From positions 36,421 through 100,420 of the forward strand of contig JAFQZU010000038.1 in NCBI GenBank assembly GCA_017405805.1: a stretch of DNA of 64,000 nt, read 5' to 3'. The DNA comes from Lachnospiraceae bacterium (GTDB taxonomy: Bacteria; Bacillota; Clostridia; Lachnospirales; Lachnospiraceae). The notes beneath the pieces are model-generated. The model ran no database searches. It saw only the letters and a program-made list of their open reading frames with translations, and had not been told where the DNA came from. Numbering within the stretch: the first letter of the stretch is position 1; the number at the start of each line of letters is the position of its first letter. The translations under genes were made by a program, and so were the position numbers. Below, one piece after another: positions 8,309 to 17,162 of the stretch.

Positions 8309-9178
8309 TTATTTGTATTTCAGTTCCAAAAAGACGTGCCGCTCTCTCTTCTCCGGCGGCGGCACCTCCATATAATTACCGTAGAATTTCGATAGAAACC
8401 CTCTCGCCCTGACCGGGATCTTGAAGGTCGTGTCCTCGAAGGGCGCGTCCTTAAACTCACACATGTCGCTGCGCCGGTAAAGCTCTCCGACAAAATGCTT
8501 TCTCCCCGTGGGGATGGCCACCAGCGAGGAGTGCTCGTCCTTGCAGAGGGCGTTCCAGTACTGGGTCCAGGCGATCCACTTTTTCAGGGGGATCCGCCCC
8601 AGAAGACGGCCCAGCGCCTGTTTGCTGCGGGCGTAGTTGATCTCCCTCGCCTCCAGCTCCTGCAGCTCCTGCGGCAGATCGCTGTTGCGCACCGCCCTGA
8701 CCGCGGATACCGCGTAGGACAGGCCCATGCTCATGCCTGCCTGCAAAGCCCGCAGAAACGGGTTGTCGAAGGTGTTTTCCATAATGTAGAGATCGATGGA
8801 GATCCCGCACTCTTCCACATTCCAGTCGTACTTGCGGCGCGCCACGGTCCCCTTCTTGCGGATCTGCGTGACCATGAGTCCGAGCTCCGGATATTTGTCC
8901 GGCGTCTGCAGATAATACCTGTCCCCGAGCTTCTCGTCAAAGATCGCGCACATCCTGTCGTAATCCTTCCGGGGCATATTCAGGTCGATATCGTCGTCCC
9001 AGGGAATGAAGCCCTTGTGGCGGACGGCGCCCAGAACGCTGCCTCCGCTCAGGGAATACGCGATCCCCTCCTCGTCCAGGACTTTGACCACATCCTTGGC
9101 GATCTTCAGGACCTCCTCCTGGTACCGCCGCAGGTCCTCTCCCTCCAGGACGATAATGTCGTCTTTCGTATATTTCAT
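8309..9178 (-). CDS. LicD/fukutin-family phosphotransferase
   Basis: A 289-residue LicD-type nucleotidyltransferase-fold enzyme. The catalytic signature is clear: YSLSGGSVLGAVRHKGFIPW followed by DDDIDLNMPRKDYDRM, providing the metal-binding acidic residues. Known members attach phosphocholine (LicD) or ribitol phosphate (fukutin/FKRP) to glycans from CDP donors. ATG at 9178 overlaps the TGA of the upstream glycosyltransferase by one base; a GTG one codon earlier is possible but has poorer spacing to GGAG. The adjacent IspD/TarI-like gene probably makes its donor. A second LicD paralogue is at 24814-25743. Confidence 0.85.
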   Translation of the reverse strand: MKYTKDDIIVLEGEDLRRYQEEVLKIAKDVVKVLDEEGIAYSLSGGSVLGAVRHKGFIPWDDDIDLNMPRKDYDRMCAIFDEKLGDRYYLQTPDKYPELGLMVTQIRKKGTVARRKYDWNVEECGISIDLYIMENTFDNPFLRALQAGMSMGLSYAVSAVRAVRNSDLPQELQELEAREINYARSKQALGRLLGRIPLKKWIAWTQYWNALCKDEHSSLVAIPTGRKHFVGELYRRSDMCEFKDAPFEDTTFKIPVRARGFLSKFYGNYMEVPPPEKRERHVFLELKYK

Positions 9179-10422
9179 CACGGCAACTCCAAAAAGAGCT
9201 TCTCGTAAGCCTTTACGATCTTTTCCCAGCTGTAGGCACCGGCCATGCGGGCCTTGGCCATCCGGCCGTACTCCTCGATCTGTTCCTGCGTAAATCCGTC
9301 GGCCCGCTCGATCAGCCTCGCGAGGTCCCCGGGCTCCTTCGTCCAGTACAGCGCGGCGTCCTCAGCCACTTCCCTGTTGAAGCCCACATTCAGAAGAAGA
9401 TTGAGCTTGGTGCTGCCCAGGCCCTCGAGGAGACTGGGATTGGTGCCGCCCACCTCGTGCCCGTGCAGGTATCCGTAAGCGTTCTCCCGGATCTTGCGGA
9501 GCAGTTCCTGGTCATAAACGGTCCCGACAAAACGGATGCGGTCATCCTTTTTGAAATGGAGCCGCTTCTCCAGGCGGGCCAGGAAGCGGTCGTCCGCCGT
9601 GGTGATAATGGCAAATTTCTTGCGGGTGGAGGACTTCATGAACTCCCGGATCATCACCTCGTAATTGTTCTCGGGAACGAAGCGTCCGACCACCAGATAA
9701 TATTCGTTTTTCTCAAGACCCTTGTCGCGCAGCCACCCGGTGAACTCAGGGGCGTCGTCAGCCAGCTTCGAGGGAACGGTGTCCGTCCCGTACGCGATAA
9801 AACGGGTCTTCGGTGCGTACTGCCTGTATTCTTTCCGGATGTACTTGCGGATGTTGCGGCTGTCGCAGATCACGAGGTCCGCGCTGCGGACCATCATTTT
9901 CTCGGACTCTTTCCAGTAGGCCCGCACCGGTGCGCTCCACTTGGCCCTTCTCCACTCGTGTCCGTCGGGATTGAGGAGCAGAACGCCGCCCAGCTCGTGG
10001 ATCTCCTTCTTGTAGCGCTCGATGAAAGGTCCGATCCGGCACGCCAGGACATAGAAGATCGGGTTCTTGATGGAAGGTCTCTTCCTGCAGTATTCGATGC
10101 AGTACTTCAGGGCTTCGAGATCATACAGCACCGCGCGCGCGGAGCCGATGTTGTGCGCCTTGATGCTGAAGCACTTGGCGCCGTTGTATTCGTAGCGGAA
10201 ATTCTCGGCGCCCATGGCCGCGACGTGATAGCGGATCCTGTCGCTGATCCTGTAAGCCGTAAGCTTTTCCACAAAGGTCTCAAAACCGCCATAGGCAGCA
10301 GGGATACCCTTGCTGCCGATAATAAAGACCTGTTTCTTTTCCGTCTGATATCCAGGATGATCCTTGTGATCAGATAATCTGTGAACCTCTTTCCCGTTCA
10401 CCCTCATCAAGGTTTCGTCCAT
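9178..10422 (-). CDS. WchF-like rhamnosyltransferase (GT4, DUF1972)
   Basis: A 414-residue GT-B enzyme. The N-terminal domain has the DUF1972 hallmark KQVFIIGSKGIPAAYGGFET, found in beta-1,4-rhamnosyltransferases such as pneumococcal WchF that add rhamnose to the first, lipid-linked sugar. The C-terminal domain contains YYLVVGRFVPENNYE and HGHEVGGTNPSLLEGLGSTK, matching the GT4 donor-site region. Its position directly after rmlC and rmlD supports dTDP-rhamnose as donor. GAGGAAC precedes the ATG. The N-terminal 27 residues before KKQVF look like an extension, but no better start is visible. Confidence 0.85.
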   Translation of the reverse strand: MDETLMRVNGKEVHRLSDHKDHPGYQTEKKQVFIIGSKGIPAAYGGFETFVEKLTAYRISDRIRYHVAAMGAENFRYEYNGAKCFSIKAHNIGSARAVLYDLEALKYCIEYCRKRPSIKNPIFYVLACRIGPFIERYKKEIHELGGVLLLNPDGHEWRRAKWSAPVRAYWKESEKMMVRSADLVICDSRNIRKYIRKEYRQYAPKTRFIAYGTDTVPSKLADDAPEFTGWLRDKGLEKNEYYLVVGRFVPENNYEVMIREFMKSSTRKKFAIITTADDRFLARLEKRLHFKKDDRIRFVGTVYDQELLRKIRENAYGYLHGHEVGGTNPSLLEGLGSTKLNLLLNVGFNREVAEDAALYWTKEPGDLARLIERADGFTQEQIEEYGRMAKARMAGAYSWEKIVKAYEKLFLELP

Positions 10423-10458
10423 ATGCCGTTCCTCACTGCTGCTTAGTCCGGAGCCTGC

Positions 10459-11046
10459 TCACTCCATATTGGGCCATCTCTGATCCTTGTCGCTCAGGAT
10501 CAGCGGTGTTCCGTCATCCAGATGGTAGTCTCCCGCCTCGGGCGTTCCGCGGTAGGTGCCGGAGATCCCCGGCCACTCGATGCCGATCTTCGGGTCGTTC
10601 CAGGCAAGTCCCTCCTCGTCCCCGGGATGCCAGAAGTCCGTCACCTTGTAGCAGAACCTGGCCACGTCGCTCAGGACCAGGAACCCGTGGGCAAACCCCG
10701 CCGGAATGAAGAACTGACGGGCGTTCTCCCTTGTCAGCTCCACGCCGTGCCAGCGGCCGTAAGTGGCGCTGCCGGGCCTTAAGTCGACCGCCACGTCATA
10801 GACCCTTCCGTCTATGACCCGCACGATCTTGGCCTGCGGAAAATTCTTCTGGAAATGAAGGCCCCTGAGGACACCCTTTACGGACATGCTCTCGTTGTCC
10901 TGCACGAAGACGGCGTCGATGCCGGCCTCCTGCAGATCCCTCTGGTTGTATGTCTCGGCAAAATATCCCCGCTTGTCCCTGTGTACGGAAGGCTCTATGA
11001 TGCACAGCCCCTCGATGGGCGTCCTTGTAACTGAGATCTGTCCCAC
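10459..11046 (-). CDS. rmlC: dTDP-4-dehydrorhamnose 3,5-epimerase
   Basis: Third step of dTDP-L-rhamnose synthesis. The 195 residues have the RmlC cupin pattern: GYFAETYNQRDL, VLRGLHFQ with the catalytic His, VYDVAVDLRPGSATYG and FFIPAGFAHGFLVLSD. The gene starts with GTG at 11046 (GGGAG eight bases upstream), one base after the rmlD stop, so the two are translationally coupled. RmlB is at 29991-31010 and RmlA at 19306-20220, so the pathway is complete within the window but split over three transcription units. Confidence 0.95.
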   Translation of the reverse strand: MGQISVTRTPIEGLCIIEPSVHRDKRGYFAETYNQRDLQEAGIDAVFVQDNESMSVKGVLRGLHFQKNFPQAKIVRVIDGRVYDVAVDLRPGSATYGRWHGVELTRENARQFFIPAGFAHGFLVLSDVARFCYKVTDFWHPGDEEGLAWNDPKIGIEWPGISGTYRGTPEAGDYHLDDGTPLILSDKDQRWPNME

Positions 11047-11047
11047 T

Positions 11048-11971
11048 TCAATCGCTCCCTGACTCCTCCGTCTGCCGCAGATACCTTGCCAGTGCGTCCC
11101 GCCAGTCCGGAAGAGGTGTAAATCCGTTTTTCGTCAACTTGCTTTTATCCAGACGGCTGTTGAAAGGCCTCGCCGCCTTTGACAGCCCGTATTCTCTCGT
11201 CGTGACCGGGATGACCTTCACGTCCATCCCCGCCTGCCGGAAGATCTCCACGGCAAAATCATACCAGGAGATATATCCGCCCTCATTGGTCGCGTGGTAG
11301 TAACCGTAGCGGTCCGTTCCGGCCATGTCCGCCAGAAGCCGCGCCAGATCGTACGTATAGGTCGGCGTCCCGATCTGGTCATTGACCACCCGCAGTGTGT
11401 CGTGCGTCTTTCCCAGCCTGCACATGGTGCGGACGAAGTTATTGCCGTTCTGCCCGAAGACCCAGGCGATGCGGACGATGAAGAGCTTCTTTGCCAGCTC
11501 TGCCGCCGCCAGCTCCCCCTCGAGCTTTGTCTGCCCGTAGACGTTGAGCGGGCTGTAAGCCCTGCTGTCCGGATCCCAGGGCTCCGTGCCCTGTCCGTCA
11601 AAAACGTAATCCGTGCTGATATAGATCATCTTCGCGTCCGCAAGGGCCGCTGCCTCTGCCATATTGCGCGTCCCGTCGCGGTTGATCCTGCGGACCTTAT
11701 CTATATTCTCCGGCTCCTCGGCCGCGTCCACCGCCGTCCAGGCGGCGCAGTGAAAGATGACGTCCGGCCGGATCTCACCGATCGTCCGGAGCACCTGCTC
11801 CCTGTCCGTGATATCCATCCTCACATAGGGCATGCGGCTTACGGGTGCATCGTCCGGGAAAGCGGGGTCCTCCCGCAGGTCCGAGCCGACCGCCTCCAGG
11901 CCTCTCCCGGCCAGTTCATTCATTATATCATGTCCCAGCTGACCGCAGACACCTGTGACAAACGCTTTCAT
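11048..11971 (-). CDS. rmlD: dTDP-4-dehydrorhamnose reductase
   Basis: Last step of dTDP-L-rhamnose synthesis, an NAD(P)H-dependent extended SDR enzyme of 307 residues. Seen in the sequence: the Rossmann motif TGVCGQLGHDI, HCAAWTAVDAAE, the catalytic STDYVFDG and YGQTKLEGE (Y-x3-K), and a C-terminal RPFNSRLDKSKL segment typical of RmlD. ATG at 11971 has GGAG nine bases upstream. It is the first gene of the minus-strand operon running to 3203 and is divergent from the amidase gene at 12268. Confidence 0.95.
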   Translation of the reverse strand: MKAFVTGVCGQLGHDIMNELAGRGLEAVGSDLREDPAFPDDAPVSRMPYVRMDITDREQVLRTIGEIRPDVIFHCAAWTAVDAAEEPENIDKVRRINRDGTRNMAEAAALADAKMIYISTDYVFDGQGTEPWDPDSRAYSPLNVYGQTKLEGELAAAELAKKLFIVRIAWVFGQNGNNFVRTMCRLGKTHDTLRVVNDQIGTPTYTYDLARLLADMAGTDRYGYYHATNEGGYISWYDFAVEIFRQAGMDVKVIPVTTREYGLSKAARPFNSRLDKSKLTKNGFTPLPDWRDALARYLRQTEESGSD

Positions 11972-12267
11972 CTTATCAATCTCCAGAGCAAACTACCTCT
12001 ATCATAATAGGCTACATTACTATGCTATTATAACCCATCGATGCAAATCCGCATACCTCATTCCTCCATTTTATCACCGATATTCACCTCGAATTCGAAA
12101 ATTTAAAAAAAAATCAGGCCGCAATACCGCAAAAATCAGGAACGTGTGTTTGTTTTTCGTTGCGGTGACGCCGCCATTGCTATATACTGAACAATATAAT
12201 ATAGTAAATCGTTACCCTTACGCCGCGGCGCCCCGCGCCGCATTTTCAGTTTAATGAGGAGAATACC
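11972..12267. other. Divergent intergenic region rmlD/amidase
   Basis: This AT-rich 296-bp gap separates the divergent rmlD operon and the amidase gene. TATAAT hexamers occur on the minus strand at 12032-12027 and on the plus strand at 12195-12200, suitable as -10 boxes, but neither has a convincing -35 at 16-18 nt. No ORF, stem-loop or WalR-type box was seen. Confidence 0.4.
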
Positions 12268-13608
12268 ATGCCTTCAAGAGATAGTCAAACCGCACGGACC
12301 GCTCTGCGCCTGATCCCGGCGGCGCTTGTTTTTGCGCTGCTCCTTGCCTTTGCCGTTCCTTCCGCGCTGCCGTCGGCCGCGCCGGCTGCCGCACAGGCCG
12401 CAACCGCCTCCGGGTGGAGGCTGAGCGGCGGAAAGTGGTACTACTTCAAGAGCGGCAGGAAGCAGACCGGCTGGCTCAAGGACGCCGGCAAGTGGTACTA
12501 TCTGGACCCGAAGCAGAAGGGCGCCGCGGCCAAAGGACTGCGGGTCATCGGCGGGAAGGGATACCTTTTCGGGGCGGACTGCGCCATGAAGGTCAACGCC
12601 TGGATGAACACCAACAACCAGCGCTACCACAGCGACGAATGGGGCGTCGTGCAGACCGGCTGGCAGAAGATCTCCGGGAAATGGTACTACTTCCGCCCCG
12701 CCTGGAACGGCGCCGCCGCCAAGGGCCTGTGCCGGATCGACGGGAAGGGGTACCTTTTCGGCGCGGATTACGCCATGAGGACAAACGCCTGGATGAACAC
12801 CAACGGACACCGCTACCACAGCGACGAGTGGGGCGTCGTGCAGACCGGCTGGCGAAAGATCGCCGACTGCCTGTACTATTTTGGCAAGTCGGGCGCCATG
12901 TACACGGGAAAGAAAACGATCGACGGAAAGGTCTTCCGGTTCCGCGCCGACGGCGTCTTTATGCGGGGCACCGGCAAGACGGTAGTTCTCGATCCCGGCC
13001 ACTCGGGCGTGACCGCCGAGGGGACCGTCCCGCTCGGCCCCGGCTCCTCCGAGAGGAAGGATGCGGACTCCCCCGGGACCAGGGGCGTCGAGACAGGCGT
13101 CTACGAGTATGAGCTCAATCTGACCATGGCCTTTAAAATAAAGAAAGAACTGGAATCCCGCGGTTATACGGTCTTTTTGACCAGATCCGACAGCAGCGCC
13201 CCCCACGACTGCATCGAGCGCGCCGAGGTCGCCAACAGCAACGGCGCCGACATCTTCGTACGGCTCCACGCCAACAATAAACGGGATCACTCCGCGACGG
13301 GCGCCATGACCATCTGCATCACGCCCGACAATCCCTTTGTGCCGCAGATGTACCAGCGCTCCCGGCTCCTGTCCGAGAAACTCCTGAACTGCTACGTGCG
13401 GGCCACCGGCTGCGTATGGGAGGAGATCTGGGAGACGGATACCATGACCGGCAACAACTGGAGCAAGGTCCCCACGACCCTGATCGAATTCGGCTATATG
13501 TCCAACCCCGGCGAGGACAGGAAGATGCAGACGGCCTCCTACCAGGCAAAGATGACCCTCGGCACCGCCAACGGGATCGACGCCTATTTTGAGGCCATCG
13601 GTAGGTAA
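12268..13608 (+). CDS. Secreted N-acetylmuramoyl-L-alanine amidase (Amidase_3) with N-terminal wall repeats
   Basis: A 446-residue exported peptidoglycan hydrolase. A signal peptide spans about residues 1-45. Aromatic wall-binding repeats follow at about 48-230 (GWRLSGGKWYYF, GWLKDAGKWYYL and so on). From about residue 235 there is a zinc amidase domain: VVLDPGHSG (zinc His), GVETGVYEYELN (zinc Glu), VRLHANN (zinc His) and TLIEFGYMSNP (catalytic Glu). It cleaves the bond between muramic acid and the stem peptide. GAGGAG lies six bases before the ATG. The repeats are N-terminal here, the opposite order from the MBL protein at 315. Single-gene unit on the plus strand, ended by a short GC-rich hairpin. 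Confidence 0.93.
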   Translation: MPSRDSQTARTALRLIPAALVFALLLAFAVPSALPSAAPAAAQAATASGWRLSGGKWYYFKSGRKQTGWLKDAGKWYYLDPKQKGAAAKGLRVIGGKGYLFGADCAMKVNAWMNTNNQRYHSDEWGVVQTGWQKISGKWYYFRPAWNGAAAKGLCRIDGKGYLFGADYAMRTNAWMNTNGHRYHSDEWGVVQTGWRKIADCLYYFGKSGAMYTGKKTIDGKVFRFRADGVFMRGTGKTVVLDPGHSGVTAEGTVPLGPGSSERKDADSPGTRGVETGVYEYELNLTMAFKIKKELESRGYTVFLTRSDSSAPHDCIERAEVANSNGADIFVRLHANNKRDHSATGAMTICITPDNPFVPQMYQRSRLLSEKLLNCYVRATGCVWEEIWETDTMTGNNWSKVPTTLIEFGYMSNPGEDRKMQTASYQAKMTLGTANGIDAYFEAIGR

Positions 13609-13610
13609 TC

Positions 13611-13626
13611 TCCCCCGGCAGGGGGA
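13611..13626 (+). terminator. Weak GC-rich hairpin after the amidase gene
   Basis: TCCCCC-GGCA-GGGGGA begins two bases after the amidase stop codon. No U-run follows, so termination efficiency is doubtful. Confidence 0.3.
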
Positions 13627-13649
13627 CCGGCTTCCCCGATCAGCAGTCA

Positions 13650-13679
13650 TTTACAAATATTCTCTGTCGGTAGTATAAT
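13650..13679 (+). promoter_or_regulatory. Predicted sigma-A promoter of the amino-sugar decoration operon
   Basis: TTTACA (13650-13655) and TATAAT (13674-13679) are spaced by 18 nt, directly upstream of the transaminase gene. It is the only clear promoter before the eight plus-strand genes ending at 21950. Confidence 0.6.
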
Positions 13680-13720
13680 GAAAATGATATGCTATGGCTG
13701 ACCAAGGAGTATTTTATTCT

Positions 13721-14860
13721 ATGTCCAATTTTCAGATTCCTTTTAATATACCGCCCTTTACCGGCTCCGAGCTCACCTATGTCCAGCAGGCCGTAGACGC
13801 TCACAAGATCTGCGGCGACGGTCATTTCACGAAGATGTGCTCCGAGTGGATGCAGGAGCGTTTTAAGGCAAAGCGCGCCCTTTTGACGACCAGCGGCACG
13901 ACCGCGCTGGAGATGGCAGCGCTTTTGTGCGGCCTGGAAAAGGGCGACGAGGTGATTCTGCCCAGTTTCACCTTCTCCAGCACCGCCAACGCGATCGTTC
14001 TGACAGGCGCCACGCCTGTCTTCGTCGATGTGCGTCCGGACACCATGAATATCGACGAGAAGCTGATCGAGGACGCCATCACGGACCGCACCCGCGCCAT
14101 CATGGTGGTCCATTACGCCGGCGTGGCCTGTGAGATGGACACCATCCTCGACATCGCGCGCAGGCACTCCCTCAAGGTCATCGAGGACGCCGCGCAGGGC
14201 GTCATGGCCTTTTACAAGGGGCGCGCCCTGGGCACGATCGGCGATTACGGCTGCTACTCCTTCCACGAGACCAAGAACTATTCCATGGGCGAGGGAGGCG
14301 CGCTGATCCTCCAGGACGACGCCGACATCGAGCCGGCGGAGATCCTGCGCGAGAAGGGCACCAACCGCGCGAAATTCTTCCGCGGCCAGGTCGACAAATA
14401 CACCTGGGTCAACTACGGCAGCAGCTATCTTCCCAGCGACATGAACGCCGCCTACCTCTGGGCGCAGCTCCTTGAGGCGGACGCGGTCAACGAGGACCGC
14501 CTCGCCACCTGGAACGCCTACCACGAGGCGTTTCTCCCCCTCCAGGAGGCCGGCCGGCTCGAGCTTCCCTTCATCCCCGACGAGTGCACGCACAACGCGC
14601 ATATGTACTACGTCAAGCTTCACGATCTCGAAGAGAGGACGCGCTTTATCAAACACCTCAAGGAACGCGGGGTGAGCAGCGTCTTCCATTACATTCCCCT
14701 CCACTCCTCTCCCGCCGGACGCCGCTTCGGCAGATTCCACGGGGAAGACGTCTACACGACGAGGGAGAGCGAGCGCCTTGTAAGGCTCCCCATGTACTAC
14801 GGCCTTCGGCGCACAGACAGAGAGCACGTCATCCGCACCGTGCGGTCATTTTTTGACTGA
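13721..14860 (+). CDS. dTDP-4-amino-4,6-dideoxygalactose transaminase-like (DegT/DnrJ/EryC1)
   Basis: A 379-residue PLP-dependent sugar aminotransferase close to WecE/RffA, which converts dTDP-4-keto-6-deoxyglucose to dTDP-Fuc4N. Diagnostic segments are FNIPPFTGSELTYV at the start, TTSGTTALEMAALL, LPSFTFSSTANAIVL, IEDAAQGV, and SFHETKNYSMGEGGAL with the PLP lysine near residue 183. ATG 13721 is preferred to the ATG nine codons earlier because AAGGAG precedes it and family members begin at this point. The substrate would come from RmlA and RmlB, both encoded in the window. First gene of the decoration operon. Confidence 0.88.
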   Translation: MSNFQIPFNIPPFTGSELTYVQQAVDAHKICGDGHFTKMCSEWMQERFKAKRALLTTSGTTALEMAALLCGLEKGDEVILPSFTFSSTANAIVLTGATPVFVDVRPDTMNIDEKLIEDAITDRTRAIMVVHYAGVACEMDTILDIARRHSLKVIEDAAQGVMAFYKGRALGTIGDYGCYSFHETKNYSMGEGGALILQDDADIEPAEILREKGTNRAKFFRGQVDKYTWVNYGSSYLPSDMNAAYLWAQLLEADAVNEDRLATWNAYHEAFLPLQEAGRLELPFIPDECTHNAHMYYVKLHDLEERTRFIKHLKERGVSSVFHYIPLHSSPAGRRFGRFHGEDVYTTRESERLVRLPMYYGLRRTDREHVIRTVRSFFD

Positions 14861-14905
14861 GCGGCGCGCACGGCACGCTTAGGAAAGGAAGGTAGAACCA
14901 CCGTT

Positions 14906-15892
14906 TTGAAAATGCAAGCCGATACGGCCAGAAGTGCCGGCTCCCTGATCAGCTTTATTATCCCCTGCTACGCCAGCGAAGGCTCCGTCTCCCTGGTGAT
15001 GGACGAGATCCGGCAGGTCGTGGCGCAGGGCGCCGGTTTTGATTATGAGATCATCGCAGTCAACGACTGCTCCCCTGACAATGTGCTGTCCATCCTGCGG
15101 CGGGAAGCCGAAAAGGACCCGAAGGTCACCGTCATCGACCTGGCCCGGAACGGAGGCCGGCACAACGCCCTCCTGTGCGGCTGCCACTACGCCTCGGGCG
15201 ACTACATCGTCTTTATCGACGACGACCAGCAGTGCCCAGCCGACAGGCTCTGGGACCTCATGGATCCGCTGATCCACGGCGACGCGGACGTGGCGATCGC
15301 AAAATATCCCAAAAAGACCCAGTCCCGCTTCAAAAATTTCGGCTCCGCCGTCAACGACACGGTGGCCACCTGGCTTCTGGGCAAGGATAAGAACCTGAAA
15401 TTCTCCAACTTCTCCGTCATGAAGCGCTTTGTGAAGGACGAAGTGATCAAGTACACCAACCCCTATCCCTATCTCTCCGGCCTCATGCTGCGGGCTACCC
15501 GCAACGTCGTCAATGTGGAGATGGAGGAGCGGGAGCGCAAGATCGGCGTGGGACATTACAGCTTTGCCAAGTCCTTCGCCCTGTGGATGAACAGCTTTAC
15601 CGCCTTCTCGGTGAAGCCCCTCCGCATCGCGACGACCTTCGGGATCGCCTTCTCGTTTTTTGGCGCGATCATGATCCTCTACACGGTGATCCACAAGCTC
15701 ATCAACCCCAACGTGGCGATCGGCTACAGTTCCCTGATGTCCATGCTCCTGTTCATCGGCGGCATGGTCATGTTCATGCTCGGCCTCATCGGGGAGTACG
15801 TGGGACGGATCTACATCTCCCTCAACAATTCCCCGCAGTTCGTAGTCAGACAGATCTACCGCGGCGGCAGGAAGGAGGGGCCGAATGAATAG
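14906..15892 (+). CDS. Undecaprenyl-phosphate glycosyltransferase (GtrB/ArnC-like GT2)
   Basis: A 328-residue GT2 protein of the dolichyl-phosphate mannosyltransferase type. The catalytic domain has ISFIIPCYASEGSVSLVMDE, AVNDCSPDN, DLARNGGRHNALLCG and FIDDDQQCPADRLWDL. Two membrane helices follow at about residues 235-255 and 275-300, and the protein ends GEYVGRIYISLNNSPQFVV, as in GtrB/ArnC. Such enzymes move a nucleotide-linked sugar onto undecaprenyl phosphate at the inner membrane face. Here the donor is probably the transaminase product. TTG 14906 is used as start; ATG two codons later is equally possible. Both lie somewhat far from the AGGAAGG site. The stop overlaps the next gene by eight bases. 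Confidence 0.85.
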   Translation: MKMQADTARSAGSLISFIIPCYASEGSVSLVMDEIRQVVAQGAGFDYEIIAVNDCSPDNVLSILRREAEKDPKVTVIDLARNGGRHNALLCGCHYASGDYIVFIDDDQQCPADRLWDLMDPLIHGDADVAIAKYPKKTQSRFKNFGSAVNDTVATWLLGKDKNLKFSNFSVMKRFVKDEVIKYTNPYPYLSGLMLRATRNVVNVEMEERERKIGVGHYSFAKSFALWMNSFTAFSVKPLRIATTFGIAFSFFGAIMILYTVIHKLINPNVAIGYSSLMSMLLFIGGMVMFMLGLIGEYVGRIYISLNNSPQFVVRQIYRGGRKEGPNE

Positions 15893-17108
15893 GATCCTGA
15901 TCATCGGCGCCGGCGATTTCCAGCTTCCGCTGGTGCAAAAGGCGTCAGAGCAGTATGAAGTTCTTCTGGCCGCCCCCGTCATTTCCGATGCTTTTCTCCC
16001 TTATATCAGCGGGAAATTCATCACGGACGTGCGGGACAGGGAGGCTATTCTGGCATATGCGCGCACGATGGATATCTGCGGCGTCACCACCGACCAGACC
16101 GATATCGCCGTGCGCTCCGTCGCCTATGTGGCCGAGCAGCTGGGGCTGCCGGGCATAGGCTATGAGACCGGCTGCCTGTTTACCGACAAAAGTCTCATGC
16201 GGCAGAAAATGGCTGAACTTGGAATTCCGCTTCTGCCCAATAGGACCGTCTTCAGCCCGGAAGAGGCGCTCTCCTTCTACGGGGAGATCGGCGGAGACGT
16301 CATCATCAAGCCCCTGGATACACAGGGGAGCCGCGGCGTGCAGGTCTGCCGAAGCGCTGCGGAGCTTCGGGACAAGTACGCGGAGGCTTCACGGTGGTCC
16401 TCAAACGGCGCCGTGATCGTGGAGCGCTTTGCGACCGGACGGGAGTTCGTCGTCGAGGGCCTCGCGGTGGACTATGAATTCCGCAATCTCTGCATCGGGG
16501 ATACGCTCTATTTTGACCTTCCCGACGCCTTCGCGGCCAAGAGCCGGATCTTCCCGACCACGGCGGACGAGGCGCTTGCGCAGCGTGTGCTGGACCTCAA
16601 CACCCGGATCTGTACCGGCTTCGGACTTCGCCAGGGCATCACCCACAGCGAATTTATTATGGACGGCGGCGAGATCTATCTGATCGAGACCGCGGCGAGA
16701 GGCGGCGGCGTGTTCATCTCCTCCGACCTGATCTCGCTGTCCACGGGACTGCAGACGGAGCAGTTCCTTCTGGACATCGCCACGGGCCGGCAGAAAGGCC
16801 TTCCAAAGATCCTCCCGCAGCAGTGTGTCTGCGGCTATATGGCCTTCTATATCCCGGTGGGCGAAGTCGTCCGCGTCAGCGGCGTGGAAGAGGTGCAGTC
16901 GCTTCCCTACGTCCATCGCAACCAGCTGGAAAAACTGCGCGCCGGCATCCGCAACGAGGAGGGCCACACGGACAAGACCTCCCGGATCGCCCTGATCGTC
17001 TCCGCACCGGACCGGGATACCCTGAACGAGAGGATGGCGCATATCCGCTCCGTCCTGCAGGCAGACGTAAAGACGCCTGACGGCACTGCGTCTCTCATCT
17101 GGGAATGA
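15885..17108 (+). CDS. ATP-grasp carboxylate-amine ligase
   Basis: A 407-residue ATP-grasp protein. A Rossmann-like N-terminal domain (ILIIGAGDFQLPLV) is followed by TDKSLMRQKMAELGIP, the ATP-binding DVIIKPLDTQGSRGVQV loop, an EFVVEG segment, and the metal-binding site ending in YLIETAARGGG. Known members join a carboxylate to an amine or thiol through an acyl phosphate. It overlaps the GtrB-like gene by eight bases and has AAGGAGG at the start. In this operon a reasonable idea is that it acylates the amino group of the lipid-linked or nucleotide-linked amino sugar, possibly with an amino acid. That is inference; the sequence does not show the substrate. Confidence 0.85.
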   Translation: MNRILIIGAGDFQLPLVQKASEQYEVLLAAPVISDAFLPYISGKFITDVRDREAILAYARTMDICGVTTDQTDIAVRSVAYVAEQLGLPGIGYETGCLFTDKSLMRQKMAELGIPLLPNRTVFSPEEALSFYGEIGGDVIIKPLDTQGSRGVQVCRSAAELRDKYAEASRWSSNGAVIVERFATGREFVVEGLAVDYEFRNLCIGDTLYFDLPDAFAAKSRIFPTTADEALAQRVLDLNTRICTGFGLRQGITHSEFIMDGGEIYLIETAARGGGVFISSDLISLSTGLQTEQFLLDIATGRQKGLPKILPQQCVCGYMAFYIPVGEVVRVSGVEEVQSLPYVHRNQLEKLRAGIRNEEGHTDKTSRIALIVSAPDRDTLNERMAHIRSVLQADVKTPDGTASLIWE

Positions 17109-17162
17109 GCGCTCAACTTTGTTTATTCTTTATTTTTTTAACTAAAAGGGAGTTTTACGAAA

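Noticed and set aside
12274-13650. 458-codon minus-strand frame
   Set aside because: Antisense to the amidase gene, which has all catalytic motifs and a signal peptide; no ribosome binding site or domain in the antisense frame.
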